A stretch of 64,000 nucleotides of DNA from Streptomyces sp. MMBL 11-1 (GCF_028622875.1 NZ_CP117709.1:2542001-2606000); one strand, 5' to 3'; shown: positions 42,498 to 51,535, counted from the stretch's first letter. The notes: generated by a model from the letters alone, not told the origin. Program-made: numbers and translations.

Positions 42498-44729
42498 TCA
42501 GCCCCCGTCCCCTCCCCCACTGCGACCGGTGTAGAAGGCGACCGTCAAGTCCTTGACGAGTGCCTTGCGTTCGTAGTCGTCGAGTTCGACGATGCCACGC
42601 GTGGTGAGCCGGTTGACCGTGTCGTCGACCGCGTCCACCACGGAGGTGAGCACGCTGTCCCGGTGCATCGAGTCGATCGCGGCGATCCGCCGCCGCTGCA
42701 TCGCCGCCGCGACCTCGGGGGCGTACTCGATGCCGGTCGGCTGCGCCGAGTACACCTCCACGCCCACGGGTTCGCAGTCCGCCTTCAGCATCCGGGTCAG
42801 CGCGTCACCGACCGCCTCCGCGTCGCGCAGGCTCGGGGCGTCCTCGTGGAACGCGTCGGCGGGCAGCTGCGAGAGGACCCGGGCCATCGCGGCCTCGACC
42901 TGTGCGCTCAGGTACGCCTCGTGGTCCTCGATGCCGAGGACGGCCCGGACCGTGTCGTTGATCCGCCACACCACGAGGACGACCACGCGGAGCGCGGTGC
43001 CGTTCGCGTCGACGGCGGGCAGCGGTTCGCTGCGCCAGTGCCGCAGCCGCACGTCGACGCGGCGGCGCAGCAGGAGGGGCGAGACCCAGACGAGGCCGGT
43101 GCGCCGGACGCTGCCCCGGTAGTCGCCGAAGAGCGTCAGCACCCACGCGTGCCCGACCCTGCCCCGGCCGAGGCCGCCGAGCGCGAGGAGCACCACGGTG
43201 GCGAGGAGGCCGAGCAGGACCCAGGCTCCGAAGCCGACGCCGAGGTCGGCCCGCGGGGTGAGGCCGACGGCCGTCTGCCAGGCGGTGGGGAGCGCGCCGC
43301 GCCACCACAGGACGGCCAGCCCGCCGGCGATCCCGGCCGCGCCGACGAGCAGGGCTGCGGAGCCGGGCAGGGCGGGGCCCGGGCGTTCGGCGAGCCGGGG
43401 GTCGGCGACCGGGGCGGGCCGGGTGGACGGCCGCACCCGGGTCTGCGGCGAACGCGGGACGGGGGGCTTCCGGGTGGCGGGCGAGCGGTCCCCGGTGGCG
43501 GGGCGACGGACGACGGCCGCGGGCAGCGCCGCCGCGGTCGGCCCGGCCGGGCCGGCCGGGCCCGCGGACTCCTGGTCGTCCCGGAAGAGGAGGTGTACGG
43601 GGATGGAGGCGGTGGTCTCGTTGGCGATGACGGAGTGGCGGCGGCCGGGGTTCGCGGGCGTCGCCGTGGTCGGCGCGGAGGGCTCGGCGGCGGCCGGGGA
43701 GGCGGATACGGGAAGGGATACGTGTCCGGGCCCGGGTACGGAGAACCTGGCGGAGGCGGCCCGGTCACCGGGGGCCAGGTCCAGGACGAGGTCCAGCTCG
43801 GTGTCGGGCCCGGGGTCGTCCACGGCCCCCCTGGCGGGGGCGCCCCGGGGGCGGCGTCCGGCCGGATCCTTCCGGGCGGAACCCTTTCCGGCCTCCGGCT
43901 CGGCCCCGTAGGACGGATGCGGGGTCCATTCCGCCGAGGGTTCCGCCGTCCTCGAACGCCGGACGGGCTTGAGGTGGAGGTTCCCGTCGAGCGGCACGGG
44001 GCGCGCGGGGGCGGGACGGCCGGAGGTGGTGCGGTCGCCGCCAGGACCACCGGGGGCGGGACTGCCGTCGACAGGGGCCGACGGGACCGGCCCGCCCGTC
44101 CGGCGGTCCGGGCCGGGGCCGAGGTGCGGGCTCACGTTCGAGGGCTCCGGGGCTCCGGTCCGAGCGATCGCGGGCGGAACGCTACCGGCGTCCGGCGGGG
44201 CGGAGTCCCGGCCGCCCCGGCCGGACAGCGCCGGCCCGGGCTCGTCGTCCGACGGAGACGCAGGTACGGACGCAGACGGTGACGGTGACGGCGAAGGTGA
44301 AGGGGACGGAGGCGCGGGCGCGGGCGCAGGCGCAGGCGCAGGCGGGAGCTCGCCGTCCGGCGGCGGGGGCCTGTCGACGACGGGGCCGAAGAGCGGAGGC
44401 GGGGAGCCCCTGCCCGCGCGACCGGCCAGCGGCGGCGGGGGCTCGGCGTTCGCTTCCAGCACCCCCGCGGACTCCGCGCCCGGCACCCGTACGGGCTCGG
44501 GCTTCGCGGCCGGCGCGCGCGCGGCGTCCGGTCGTGGCGGAAGCTCCTGCTCCGGCGGCGGGGTCCTGTCGACAGCGGGGCCGAAGAGCGGGGGCGGGCT
44601 CCCCTTGCCCGGTGGCGCGAAGAGGGACGGCGGGAACTGGTCGTCCAGGAAGTGGGGGTCGGGGTCGGGGGTGGGGGTGGAGGGGGAGGGGGAGGTGGTC
44701 CGGGGGGTCTGGTCGTCGTTGGGGGTCAC
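42498..44729 (-). CDS. Proline-rich SPFH/Band 7 membrane protein
   Basis: 743 residues. The first 440 are Pro/Ala/Ser-rich and disordered, with two copies of a GSPPPLFGP-VDR-PPP block near residues 43 and 108. Two membrane helices follow (about 485-505 and 525-550), then an SPFH/prohibitin-like domain (about 555-735) with RVVVLVVWRINDTVRAVLG and AYLSAQVEAAMARVLSQL. SPFH proteins form membrane-organising oligomers. GTG start with an AAGGA site about ten bases upstream. A dispersed intergenic-type repeat is embedded in the coding sequence at 43939-43974 (LKPVRRSRTAEP). Role unknown. Confidence 0.78.
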   Translation of the reverse strand: MTPNDDQTPRTTSPSPSTPTPDPDPHFLDDQFPPSLFAPPGKGSPPPLFGPAVDRTPPPEQELPPRPDAARAPAAKPEPVRVPGAESAGVLEANAEPPPPLAGRAGRGSPPPLFGPVVDRPPPPDGELPPAPAPAPAPAPPSPSPSPSPSPSASVPASPSDDEPGPALSGRGGRDSAPPDAGSVPPAIARTGAPEPSNVSPHLGPGPDRRTGGPVPSAPVDGSPAPGGPGGDRTTSGRPAPARPVPLDGNLHLKPVRRSRTAEPSAEWTPHPSYGAEPEAGKGSARKDPAGRRPRGAPARGAVDDPGPDTELDLVLDLAPGDRAASARFSVPGPGHVSLPVSASPAAAEPSAPTTATPANPGRRHSVIANETTASIPVHLLFRDDQESAGPAGPAGPTAAALPAAVVRRPATGDRSPATRKPPVPRSPQTRVRPSTRPAPVADPRLAERPGPALPGSAALLVGAAGIAGGLAVLWWRGALPTAWQTAVGLTPRADLGVGFGAWVLLGLLATVVLLALGGLGRGRVGHAWVLTLFGDYRGSVRRTGLVWVSPLLLRRRVDVRLRHWRSEPLPAVDANGTALRVVVLVVWRINDTVRAVLGIEDHEAYLSAQVEAAMARVLSQLPADAFHEDAPSLRDAEAVGDALTRMLKADCEPVGVEVYSAQPTGIEYAPEVAAAMQRRRIAAIDSMHRDSVLTSVVDAVDDTVNRLTTRGIVELDDYERKALVKDLTVAFYTGRSGGGDGG
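43939..43974. repeat. Dispersed GTCCTC-GCCGGAC repeat inside the SPFH gene
   Basis: GTCCTCGAACGCCGGACGGG with matching flanks (GGTTCCG before, CTTGAGG after) corresponds closely to the right-hand copy at 21208-21236. Here it is in frame within the disordered part of the SPFH protein and encodes LKPVRRSRTAEP on the minus strand. Confidence 0.8.
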
Positions 44730-44758
44730 CGGTTACCGATTCCTTTCCGTCACGTCCG

Positions 44759-46051
44759 TCAGGCGAAGAGCCGGCGCCAGGTCTCCGGCCCCGGGTAACC
44801 ATCGGCCGCACCGCCGCGCCAGCCCTGGGCCCGCTGGAACGCCTCGACGTTGCGGCGGTCGGCCTCGGTCCAGCGCGGGTCGGGGCCCGACACGTAGTGC
44901 TTGCCGTATCCCTTCTTCACCAACTGTTCGCCGAGCCGGTCGACATGGCTGTTGTACTGACCCGGCTTGAAATAGCCGCGTCCGGGGAACGCGACCGCTG
45001 TACTCGGGCTGCCGCCCGCCCCGGCGGCGGGAATGCTCCGTCCGCCGCCGGTGGCCAGCAGGCGCCAGGTGTCCGGGCCCGGGACACCGTCCGCCTCCTC
45101 GCCCTGCCAGCCCTGCGCCCGCTGGAACGCCTGGGTCGCGCGCCGGTCCGCCGTACCCCACACGGGCCCGGGGCCGACCGCGTAGAAGCGCGCGCCGCCC
45201 CGCTGGACCAGCATCCGGCCGAGCTCGGTGACGTACTTGTTGTCGGCGCCGGGGCCGAACCGGTCGGCCCCGGGGAAGGCGGTGGAGGATCCGGAGCCGG
45301 GCGATCCATCCGTGACTCCTTTGTAGCGGTATGCCACATAACGGTCGGAGTTGTTCCAGTACGCCAGGGGCGTCGACTGCTTCCGCGTCCGCGGGCGCGC
45401 CTGCTCGTAGGCGACGTAGCGGGTGTGCGCGGAGTCGGCCCAGCCGCCGAAGATCGTGACGTGCGAGCCCTCGGAGGGGTCGGCCGGGTTGTGGAAGAGG
45501 AGGATGTCGCCGGGCTGGAGGTCGGCGCGGGCGATCCGGGTCCCGTAGGCGGCGAGGCTGCCGGTCCACTCGTTGCTGCCGAGGTTCCAGGCCATCGACA
45601 CATAGCCGGAGCAGTCCTGGCGGTAGCCGTCCGACCAGTACGCCTCCATGCTGTACGGGACCTTCGCGCTCACCCACCTCGCGGCCCGGGCGATGATGTC
45701 GGCCCGGGTCGTCTTCGGCGCGGCCGATCCGGCGGACGGCGGGCCCGAGGCGCCGGCGCCCCGGAGCGGCCCCTTCTCACCCTGCGGGGTGGCCGGCTCG
45801 GGGTCGGATCCCCCGTCGGCGTGCGGGGCCCGGGGGGCATGGCCGGCGGCCTCGGCCGCACCCGCGGCGCCGCAGGAGAGGACCACCCCGGCGGCCGTGG
45901 CCAGCACCAGGGCGCGGCGCGCACCGTGCGCGGCCGGGTGACCACCGCGCCGGACCGGCAGGGCCCTCGCGGCGGAGCGCCGCCGCACGGCGCACCCCGC
46001 GCATCCGCAGTCGATGGCGGGTTCGTACTCCTCGAAGACCGGCACAGTCAT
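44759..46051 (-). CDS. Secreted NlpC/P60-like cell-wall protein with two C-terminal repeats
   Basis: 430 residues from the ATG at 46051 with GGAGGGG six bases upstream. A hydrophobic helix at about 52-75 follows a Cys-containing, Arg-rich N-terminus. The catalytic region (about 110-240) has DCSGYVSMAWN with the nucleophile Cys near 146 and SHVTIFGGW with the histidine near 197, as in NlpC/P60 amidases. Two similar C-terminal units of about 70 residues (about 265-430; AFQRAQGW and PGP-TWR in each) resemble peptidoglycan-binding repeats. It probably trims or binds peptidoglycan outside the cell. Confidence 0.78.
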   Translation of the reverse strand: MTVPVFEEYEPAIDCGCAGCAVRRRSAARALPVRRGGHPAAHGARRALVLATAAGVVLSCGAAGAAEAAGHAPRAPHADGGSDPEPATPQGEKGPLRGAGASGPPSAGSAAPKTTRADIIARAARWVSAKVPYSMEAYWSDGYRQDCSGYVSMAWNLGSNEWTGSLAAYGTRIARADLQPGDILLFHNPADPSEGSHVTIFGGWADSAHTRYVAYEQARPRTRKQSTPLAYWNNSDRYVAYRYKGVTDGSPGSGSSTAFPGADRFGPGADNKYVTELGRMLVQRGGARFYAVGPGPVWGTADRRATQAFQRAQGWQGEEADGVPGPDTWRLLATGGGRSIPAAGAGGSPSTAVAFPGRGYFKPGQYNSHVDRLGEQLVKKGYGKHYVSGPDPRWTEADRRNVEAFQRAQGWRGGAADGYPGPETWRRLFA

Positions 46052-46243
46052 GCGATTCCCCTCCGCACTCGTCATTCGTCAAGATCTTTGGGCGCAGCCG
46101 CAACGGACGTCAGGGCCTTAACTCCCCTGACATATCGCATTTTGACGGAACAAAGGAAAAAAACGACTATCTGATGGGGTGTGGCGTCCGGTAAATGGTT
46201 CGGAGCACCCCTGGGAGTCGGGTAGAGTTCTCCAGGTCAGCAG

Positions 46244-46317
46244 GCGCCGTTAGCTCAGTTGGTTAGAGCAGCTGACTCTTAATCAGCGGGTCCGGGGTTC
46301 GAGTCCCTGACGGCGCA
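46244..46317 (+). tRNA. tRNA-Lys (anticodon CTT), copy 3
   Basis: Identical to the other two copies, again with the GTCAGCAG leader. A TAGAGT box (46223-46228) may be the -10. It lies in the gap before the large secreted protein gene. Confidence 0.97.
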
Positions 46318-46324
46318 CGCACAG

Positions 46325-46359
46325 TCAAAGCCCTCTCACGTTCAGTGAGGGGGCTTTGA
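46325..46359 (+). terminator. Hairpin terminator behind tRNA-Lys copy 3
   Basis: A 15-bp stem (46325-46339 with 46345-46359) around the loop GTTCA, beginning TCAAAGCCC. The rest of the gap to 46598 holds no gene and must include the promoter of the next operon. Confidence 0.87.
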
Positions 46360-46598
46360 TCATTCCCCGCCTCCCCCCGGGTGACACCCGCGGAGGCCCT
46401 CGTCGCACCGCACCCCCACACCCCCCTCGTCGCGGTCGATACACCCGAATCGCCGGCCAGGTGCGGCGAATCCGCAAAGATCACCGATGGTAAAGATCAC
46501 TTGCCGAACGTGACCGTGGGGGCTGGATCAGGGCAGTGATGGGGTGCCATGGTTCGACTGCGATTTCGAACACGTGCACGATTAATGGGGGTTCATCG

Positions 46599-49484
46599 AT
46601 GCGAAGACACATACGCCTGTCCGCGGAGGGGTCCGCGCGAGGCGGCAGCGGCGCGGCACGACGGCTGAAGGCACTGGCCGTACCGCTGTCCGTGCTGCTG
46701 CTGGCCGAGGTCGGTGTGACGGCCGGTACCGCGGTCGCCGACGGCCCGCAGGGCAAGAAGGTGTCCGACACCGCTCAGGCGCCCGCGCGCGACGGGGCCG
46801 CCGAGGCTCCGGACGAGGCGTCGGCCCGTGCCGCAGCCGTCGCCCAGGAGCGTCAGGTCGAGGTTCTCGGCGCACGTACGGAGAACACCACGCTCTGGGC
46901 CAACCCCGACGGCACCATGACGCAGGAGACCCACGCCGGACCGGTCCGGTTCCGCGAGGGCACGACCTGGTCCGCCATCGACGTCGACCTGGAGAGGGCC
47001 GAGGACGGTTCGGTGCGGGCCAAGAGCCACCCTCGCGGCCTTGAGCTCGCCGGCCGTACCGGCGCCGCCGGCGGCGACCTGGTGACGCTCGGCAACGGGC
47101 CGCACGAGGTCAGCCTGGGCTGGCAGGGCGCACTGCCCGAGCCCGTGCTGAAGGGCAACAAGGCCACCTACGTAAACGTCCGGCCCGCGACCGACCTGGT
47201 GGTCGAGGCGACGCGGACCGGGTTCGAGCAGTATCTGGTGGTCAAGGACCGGTCGGCGGCCGACGCGGCGGCTTCCATCACCCTGCCTCTCACGGCGAAG
47301 GGCCTGAACGCGGCGCGGAACGCGGACCACTCGGTCACGTTCACCGACGCCAAGACGGAGAAGACCGTGGGCAGGCTCCCTGCCCCGGTGATGTGGGACG
47401 CCTCCCGCAACAAGCAGGGGCTCGCGGCGACCAACCGCGCCGCGGTGGGCCTGGAGGTCGCGGGGCAGGGCCAGGACCTGGAGCTGCGCCTGACCCCCGA
47501 CCGGAAGTTCCTCGCGGACAAGGACACGAAGTTCCCGGTCACCATCGACCCGGCCGTCTTCTTCGGCACCAACTTCGACACCGCCGTACGCGAGGGCGTG
47601 ACCGAGGACCTCTCCGCCTCCATCGACCTGCCCGTCGGCCGGGAGTACGGCAAGCAGGCGGCACGCTCCTTCGTGCACTTCCCGAGGAACTTCGTCGTCT
47701 CGGGCAAGGAGATCCTCAACGCGGAGCTGAACCTCTACTCGGTCTGGTCCGACTCCTGCGAGCCGAGGTCGTGGGAGCTGTGGGACACCGGGCTCACGTC
47801 GGCCTCCACCCGCTGGAGCAACCAGCCCGCCTGGCGTTCGAAGGCCGCGACCTCCACGGAGACCCTCGGCCACTCCCCGGCCTGCGGCTCCCAGTGGATC
47901 CAGACCGATGTCACCGGCCTGGTGAAGGAATGGGCCACGGCCGACCGCGCGGAGAACGCCATCGGCATCCGCGCCACCGACGAGGCCGACACCACGGCGT
48001 ACAAGATCTTCGCCTCCGGCGACGCGCCGAGCAACGGGCCGTCGATGCTGGTCACCTACGAGGTCCCGGCCGACCCGGTCAAGGACCACGTCACCTACTG
48101 GAACGACGTACTGCAGGCGTCCTACCGTCAGATCGGCGGCGCTCCGGGACCGCTGGCCCGGGCCGGCGCGATGATGCACGGCGCGGTCTACGACGCGGCG
48201 AACTCCGCCCAGTGCGCCCAGGGCGCCGCCAAGTGCCTGGGAGACCCCTACCTCGTCAAGGTCGCCTCGCCCGGTGAACTGCCGGACATCAACAGCGCCA
48301 TCGACCACGCGGCCTTCGACGTGCTGCGGTCGGTGTACCCGCAGCTGAACTTCGACCAGGAGCTGGCGGACGCGCGTTCCACCATCCCGGCCGGGGTCAC
48401 CTCCGCCCAGCGCGCGGCGGGCACCTCCGTCGGCCAGCAGGCCGCCGCGGCCATGCTCCAGGACCGGCAGAACGACGGGGCGACCAGCAACACCGCCTAC
48501 ACGCCCAGCACCGCCCCCGGGCAGTGGCGTCCCACGGGAAGCGGCAGCGCCGCCACCCCGGGCTGGGGCCTGGTCAAGCCGTTCGGCCTGACGTCCGGCT
48601 CCCAGTTCCGCCCCAAGAGCCTTCCCACGCTCGCCGGAAGCTCCGATGTGCTGAAGAGCGCGGAGTACGCCCGGCAGGTCAACCAGGTGAAGTCCCTCGG
48701 GAAGTCCGACTCGACGCAGCGCACGGCCGACCAGACCCGGGCGGCCCTCTTCTGGGCCAACGACCTGGACGGCACCTACAAGCCCCCGGGCCAGCTCTTC
48801 GAGTTCACCCAGACCGTCTCGCGCGACCGCGGTCTGTCCGTCACCGCCAACGCGAAGCTGTTCGCGCTGACCGCCTTCTCCATGGCGGACGCCGGCGTCG
48901 TCGCCTGGGACGCCAAGTACCGGACCGACCTCGACCTGTGGCGTCCGGAGTCCGCGGTCCGTCTGGACGGCGACGGCAACGCGGCCACCACGGTCGACCC
49001 CAACTGGCAGCCTCTGTCGCAGGACCGCAACGGCCAGCACTTCTCCCCGCCCTTCCCCGCCTACGTCTCGGGGCACGCCACGTTCGGCGGCGCGTGGGCG
49101 AAGGCGATGGAGCAGTGGTTCGCCACCGACCAGGTCACCTTCACCGCGACCACCGAGGACCCGAACGCCGTCGGTGTGACACGGACGTTCAGCAGCTTCT
49201 CGGCCGCGGCGAACGAGAACGCCGTCGGCCGGGTGTGGCTGGGCGTTCACTACGACTGGGACGGCACCGAGGGTGTCTCCTCCGGTGCTGCGGCCGCCGG
49301 CTACATCGCGGCGAACAAGGTGAAGAGCAACACGGCAGCCACCTGGGTCGCCTACGAGACCCTGAAGAACCTCGGTGGCTGTGATGCGCTGGGCAAGAAG
49401 CTGGTCGCCGAGCACCGCTGGTCCACCTACCGGTGCGAGCGGGTCACCACCGCGAACACCGACCACGCGCTCTCCGTCAAGTAG
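46599..49484 (+). CDS. Secreted DNRLRE-domain / vanadium-haloperoxidase-like fusion protein
   Basis: 961 residues. A signal peptide (about 20-48) is followed by an N-terminal region of the kind that precedes Streptomyces Rhs proteins (TTLWANPDGTMTQETHAGPV) and a DNRLRE domain (about 325-490; STRWSNQPAW and WIQTDVTGLVKEWA). The C-terminal third (about 505-945) is a vanadate-dependent haloperoxidase/PAP2-type helical domain. Its phosphate/vanadate ligands are Lys773 and Arg782 (KYRTDLDLWRP), SGH with His826 (YVSGHATFGG) and Arg-x5-His (GRVWLGVHYD, His884). No Rhs repeats are present. It is exported and could halogenate, oxidise or dephosphorylate. GGGGG precedes the ATG. Confidence 0.85.
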   Translation: MRRHIRLSAEGSARGGSGAARRLKALAVPLSVLLLAEVGVTAGTAVADGPQGKKVSDTAQAPARDGAAEAPDEASARAAAVAQERQVEVLGARTENTTLWANPDGTMTQETHAGPVRFREGTTWSAIDVDLERAEDGSVRAKSHPRGLELAGRTGAAGGDLVTLGNGPHEVSLGWQGALPEPVLKGNKATYVNVRPATDLVVEATRTGFEQYLVVKDRSAADAAASITLPLTAKGLNAARNADHSVTFTDAKTEKTVGRLPAPVMWDASRNKQGLAATNRAAVGLEVAGQGQDLELRLTPDRKFLADKDTKFPVTIDPAVFFGTNFDTAVREGVTEDLSASIDLPVGREYGKQAARSFVHFPRNFVVSGKEILNAELNLYSVWSDSCEPRSWELWDTGLTSASTRWSNQPAWRSKAATSTETLGHSPACGSQWIQTDVTGLVKEWATADRAENAIGIRATDEADTTAYKIFASGDAPSNGPSMLVTYEVPADPVKDHVTYWNDVLQASYRQIGGAPGPLARAGAMMHGAVYDAANSAQCAQGAAKCLGDPYLVKVASPGELPDINSAIDHAAFDVLRSVYPQLNFDQELADARSTIPAGVTSAQRAAGTSVGQQAAAAMLQDRQNDGATSNTAYTPSTAPGQWRPTGSGSAATPGWGLVKPFGLTSGSQFRPKSLPTLAGSSDVLKSAEYARQVNQVKSLGKSDSTQRTADQTRAALFWANDLDGTYKPPGQLFEFTQTVSRDRGLSVTANAKLFALTAFSMADAGVVAWDAKYRTDLDLWRPESAVRLDGDGNAATTVDPNWQPLSQDRNGQHFSPPFPAYVSGHATFGGAWAKAMEQWFATDQVTFTATTEDPNAVGVTRTFSSFSAAANENAVGRVWLGVHYDWDGTEGVSSGAAAAGYIAANKVKSNTAATWVAYETLKNLGGCDALGKKLVAEHRWSTYRCERVTTANTDHALSVK

Positions 49485-49514
49485 CCCGCCCACCTCCAGG
49501 AAGAGACAGAAGCG

Positions 49515-50054
49515 ATGCGTCTGTTGAACAAGAAATCCGGTACGTGGTCACGGGCCGCGATCGCCCTGACGGCCGCCGTGGTCGTCGGAGCGGTGGCCGC
49601 TCCCTTCTCCATGGCCGACCCCAAGCCGGAGACCACCCGGGCGGCGCAGGCCGGCGACCCCGATCTGCTCCTCGCGACCCCCGAGGTGCCGCGGGTCTCC
49701 GACGGCTCCTACTCCGGCTTCCAGTTCTGCGGGATCCCGGACAACGTGCCGCAGGTCACCACGGACCGTCCGAGCCTCGCCGCGACCCTCGAATCGGTGG
49801 CGCCCCCCGGGTCCGTCGAGACGCCCGACGGGGACCGGCCCGGCCGGAAGGTCGTCTTCGAGGTGACCGGGACGGACGGCAGCCCGGTGCTCACCAAGAA
49901 GGCCACCACGGAGGCCAGTCACACCGCTGTCTACCAGTTCCCCGAGGGCAGGCTCGGCAGCGGCGACTACCGCTGGAGGGTACGGGTCCAGGACGGCCCC
50001 GCCTCTTCGCAGTGGACCGCGTGGTGCGACTTCTCCGTGCGGCTGACGGGCTAG
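49515..50054 (+). CDS. Small secreted protein, Ig/FN3-like
   Basis: 179 residues with a signal peptide (AIALTAAVVVGAVAAPFSMA). The mature part has a beta-rich domain of about 95 residues (VVFEVTGTDGSPVLTKK, GDYRWRVRVQDG and TAWCDFSV), the type found as linker domains in DNRLRE/Rhs proteins. It starts 30 bases after the haloperoxidase-like gene with its own AGGAAGAG site, so both are probably co-transcribed and may work together outside the cell. Confidence 0.75.
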   Translation: MRLLNKKSGTWSRAAIALTAAVVVGAVAAPFSMADPKPETTRAAQAGDPDLLLATPEVPRVSDGSYSGFQFCGIPDNVPQVTTDRPSLAATLESVAPPGSVETPDGDRPGRKVVFEVTGTDGSPVLTKKATTEASHTAVYQFPEGRLGSGDYRWRVRVQDGPASSQWTAWCDFSVRLTG

Positions 50055-50101
50055 CACCGGTGGTCCGTTCCCTCTGACCGGTCCGTCCGCGCCCACTGTC
50101 C

Positions 50102-50267
50102 GATCCGTCTGATCCCTCTGACGGATCCGTCTGATCCCTCTGCCCCGATGAACGGCTTCGGCCGGGCGTCGGGGCAGAGGGCGTGAGGGCAGGGCGCGTC
50201 GAGGCAGGGGGGCGTGGGGGCAGGGCGCGTCGGGGCAGAGGGCGTGGGGGCAGGCGCCGGGGCAGGG
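50102..50267. repeat. Two short tandem arrays
   Basis: Two perfect 22-bp copies beginning GATCCGTCTGATCCCTCTG (50102-50123, 50124-50145), followed from about 50170 by an imperfect G-rich minisatellite around GGGGCAGAGGGCGTGGGGGC. No gene is present between 50055 and 50271. Confidence 0.8.
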
Positions 50268-50271
50268 GCCG

Positions 50272-50961
50272 TCAGGCCTGGCTGTTCCGCTCCGCCGTGG
50301 CCTGTGCGCCGGTGAGATAGGCGGAGACGATCACGTTCGCCGTGTAGGAGCGGGTCCGGTGGTCGTACGTTCCGCCGCAGGTGATCAGCCGCAGCTCGGC
50401 CCGGCCGTCCTCGCGGGGACCGTACGCCTTCTGCGCGTCGAAGCGTGTCCGGGTGACGAGCTGGACGTCGTCCACGGTGAACTCCGCGACGCTGCCGTCG
50501 GTCCGGGCGACCTCGATGCGGGCGCCCGGCTTCACCGCGCTGAGCCCGTAGAAGACCGCGGGCCTGGTGTCGGTGTCGACATGGCCGACGAACAGGGCCG
50601 CGCCCCTCGCGCCGGGCTGGGCGCCGTCGCCGTACCAGCCGGCGGTCTTCGGCATGTCGTACGGGGGCGGGTCGATGGCCCCGTCCCGGTCGAGGCCGCG
50701 TGTGATGACGGGGGCCGAGATCCCCACGGAGGGGACCTCGACGCGTGCGGGGGCCGCCCCGTCGAGCGGCTCGTGGGCCGGGGGCAGCTCCGCCCCGAGG
50801 GGGCGGCCGACCGCGGCCACGTCCCCGGTGGTGGGCCCCGACAGGCCGCCGAGCCCGCCGCCGGCGTCCCGGCCCCAGATCCACAGGCCGAGCAGCAGCA
50901 CGGCCCAGGTCACTCCGGTGAGCAGTCGCCCGTTTCCCGCCGGGCGGTCCGGGGCTCCCAT
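50272..50961 (-). CDS. Class F sortase
   Basis: 229 residues. One N-terminal membrane helix (LLTGVTWAVLLLGLWIWG) is followed by the sortase domain. The catalytic histidine is in LFVGHVDT (about 125), the cysteine in LRLITCGG (about 195) and the arginine in RSYTANVIVSAY. Class F sortases attach or process surface proteins in actinobacteria. It follows the 190-residue secreted protein by one base on the same strand, which suggests a dedicated pair. Confidence 0.9.
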   Translation of the reverse strand: MGAPDRPAGNGRLLTGVTWAVLLLGLWIWGRDAGGGLGGLSGPTTGDVAAVGRPLGAELPPAHEPLDGAAPARVEVPSVGISAPVITRGLDRDGAIDPPPYDMPKTAGWYGDGAQPGARGAALFVGHVDTDTRPAVFYGLSAVKPGARIEVARTDGSVAEFTVDDVQLVTRTRFDAQKAYGPREDGRAELRLITCGGTYDHRTRSYTANVIVSAYLTGAQATAERNSQA

Positions 50962-50962
50962 G

Positions 50963-51535
50963 TCAGTGGCCGACCGGGCCGCGACGCCGGCGCGAGCTGC
51001 GCAGGGCGACGGCGACGGCCGCGACGGCGGCGAGCACCAGACCGATCACCGCGTGCCGGGTGCCGGGGCCCTCGGCCTCGGCCTCGGTGGACCGTTCGGC
51101 GAGGGTGGCGGTGCCTCCGCCGCCCGCCTTGACGGGTGCGGCGGGCGAGGGGCGGTGGTGGTGGACGACGGTGAGGGTGCCGGTCGCCTTCCCCCGGCCG
51201 TCCTTGCACGTCACCCGGACGTCGTAGGAGCGTGGTTCGGCGTCGTCCCGGATCCGGGCCTCGGCGAAGAGGCCCTGGTCATCGGCGGGACGGAAGCGGG
51301 CCTCCGAGGCGAAGGCGTCGGAGTTGCCCGTCGCCTCGCGGCCCTTGCCGCAGACGTCGACCCACAGCTCCACCTTGCCGCCGGGGGCGATGGTGGACGG
51401 GGTGACCGAGACGGTGCCGGTGCGCCGGTCGTCGTCCCCGGCCGGGGCGGCCGGGGACGCCAGGGCGGCGGGTGCGGGCACGGCTATGAGCGCGGCCGCC
51501 ACCGTGGCACAGAACGTGAGGGGGATTGAACGCAT
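50963..51535 (-). CDS. Secreted, C-terminally anchored protein paired with the sortase
   Basis: 190 residues. A signal peptide leads into a beta-rich extracellular domain with two cysteines (LWVDVCGKG and YDVRVTCKDG), a low-complexity stretch with HHH, then a membrane helix (HAVIGLVLAAVAAVAVAL) and an RRRR tail. This is the layout of a sortase substrate or membrane-anchored protein, but I see no clear LPxTG/LAxTG motif; GPGTR precedes the helix. GGAGG lies six bases before the ATG. It is coupled to the class F sortase gene. Confidence 0.8.
   Translation of the reverse strand: MRSIPLTFCATVAAALIAVPAPAALASPAAPAGDDDRRTGTVSVTPSTIAPGGKVELWVDVCGKGREATGNSDAFASEARFRPADDQGLFAEARIRDDAEPRSYDVRVTCKDGRGKATGTLTVVHHHRPSPAAPVKAGGGGTATLAERSTEAEAEGPGTRHAVIGLVLAAVAAVAVALRSSRRRRGPVGH

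Noticed and set aside
28874..46317. A genomic island bounded by tRNA-Lys copies
   Set aside because: The genes between the copies include core loci (cdgA, ehu) and there is no integrase or transposase, so simple island integration is not supported.
46593..49493. A 966-codon frame antisense to the haloperoxidase-like gene
   Set aside because: Typical shadow frame of high-GC DNA; the sense gene has a signal peptide and catalytic motifs.
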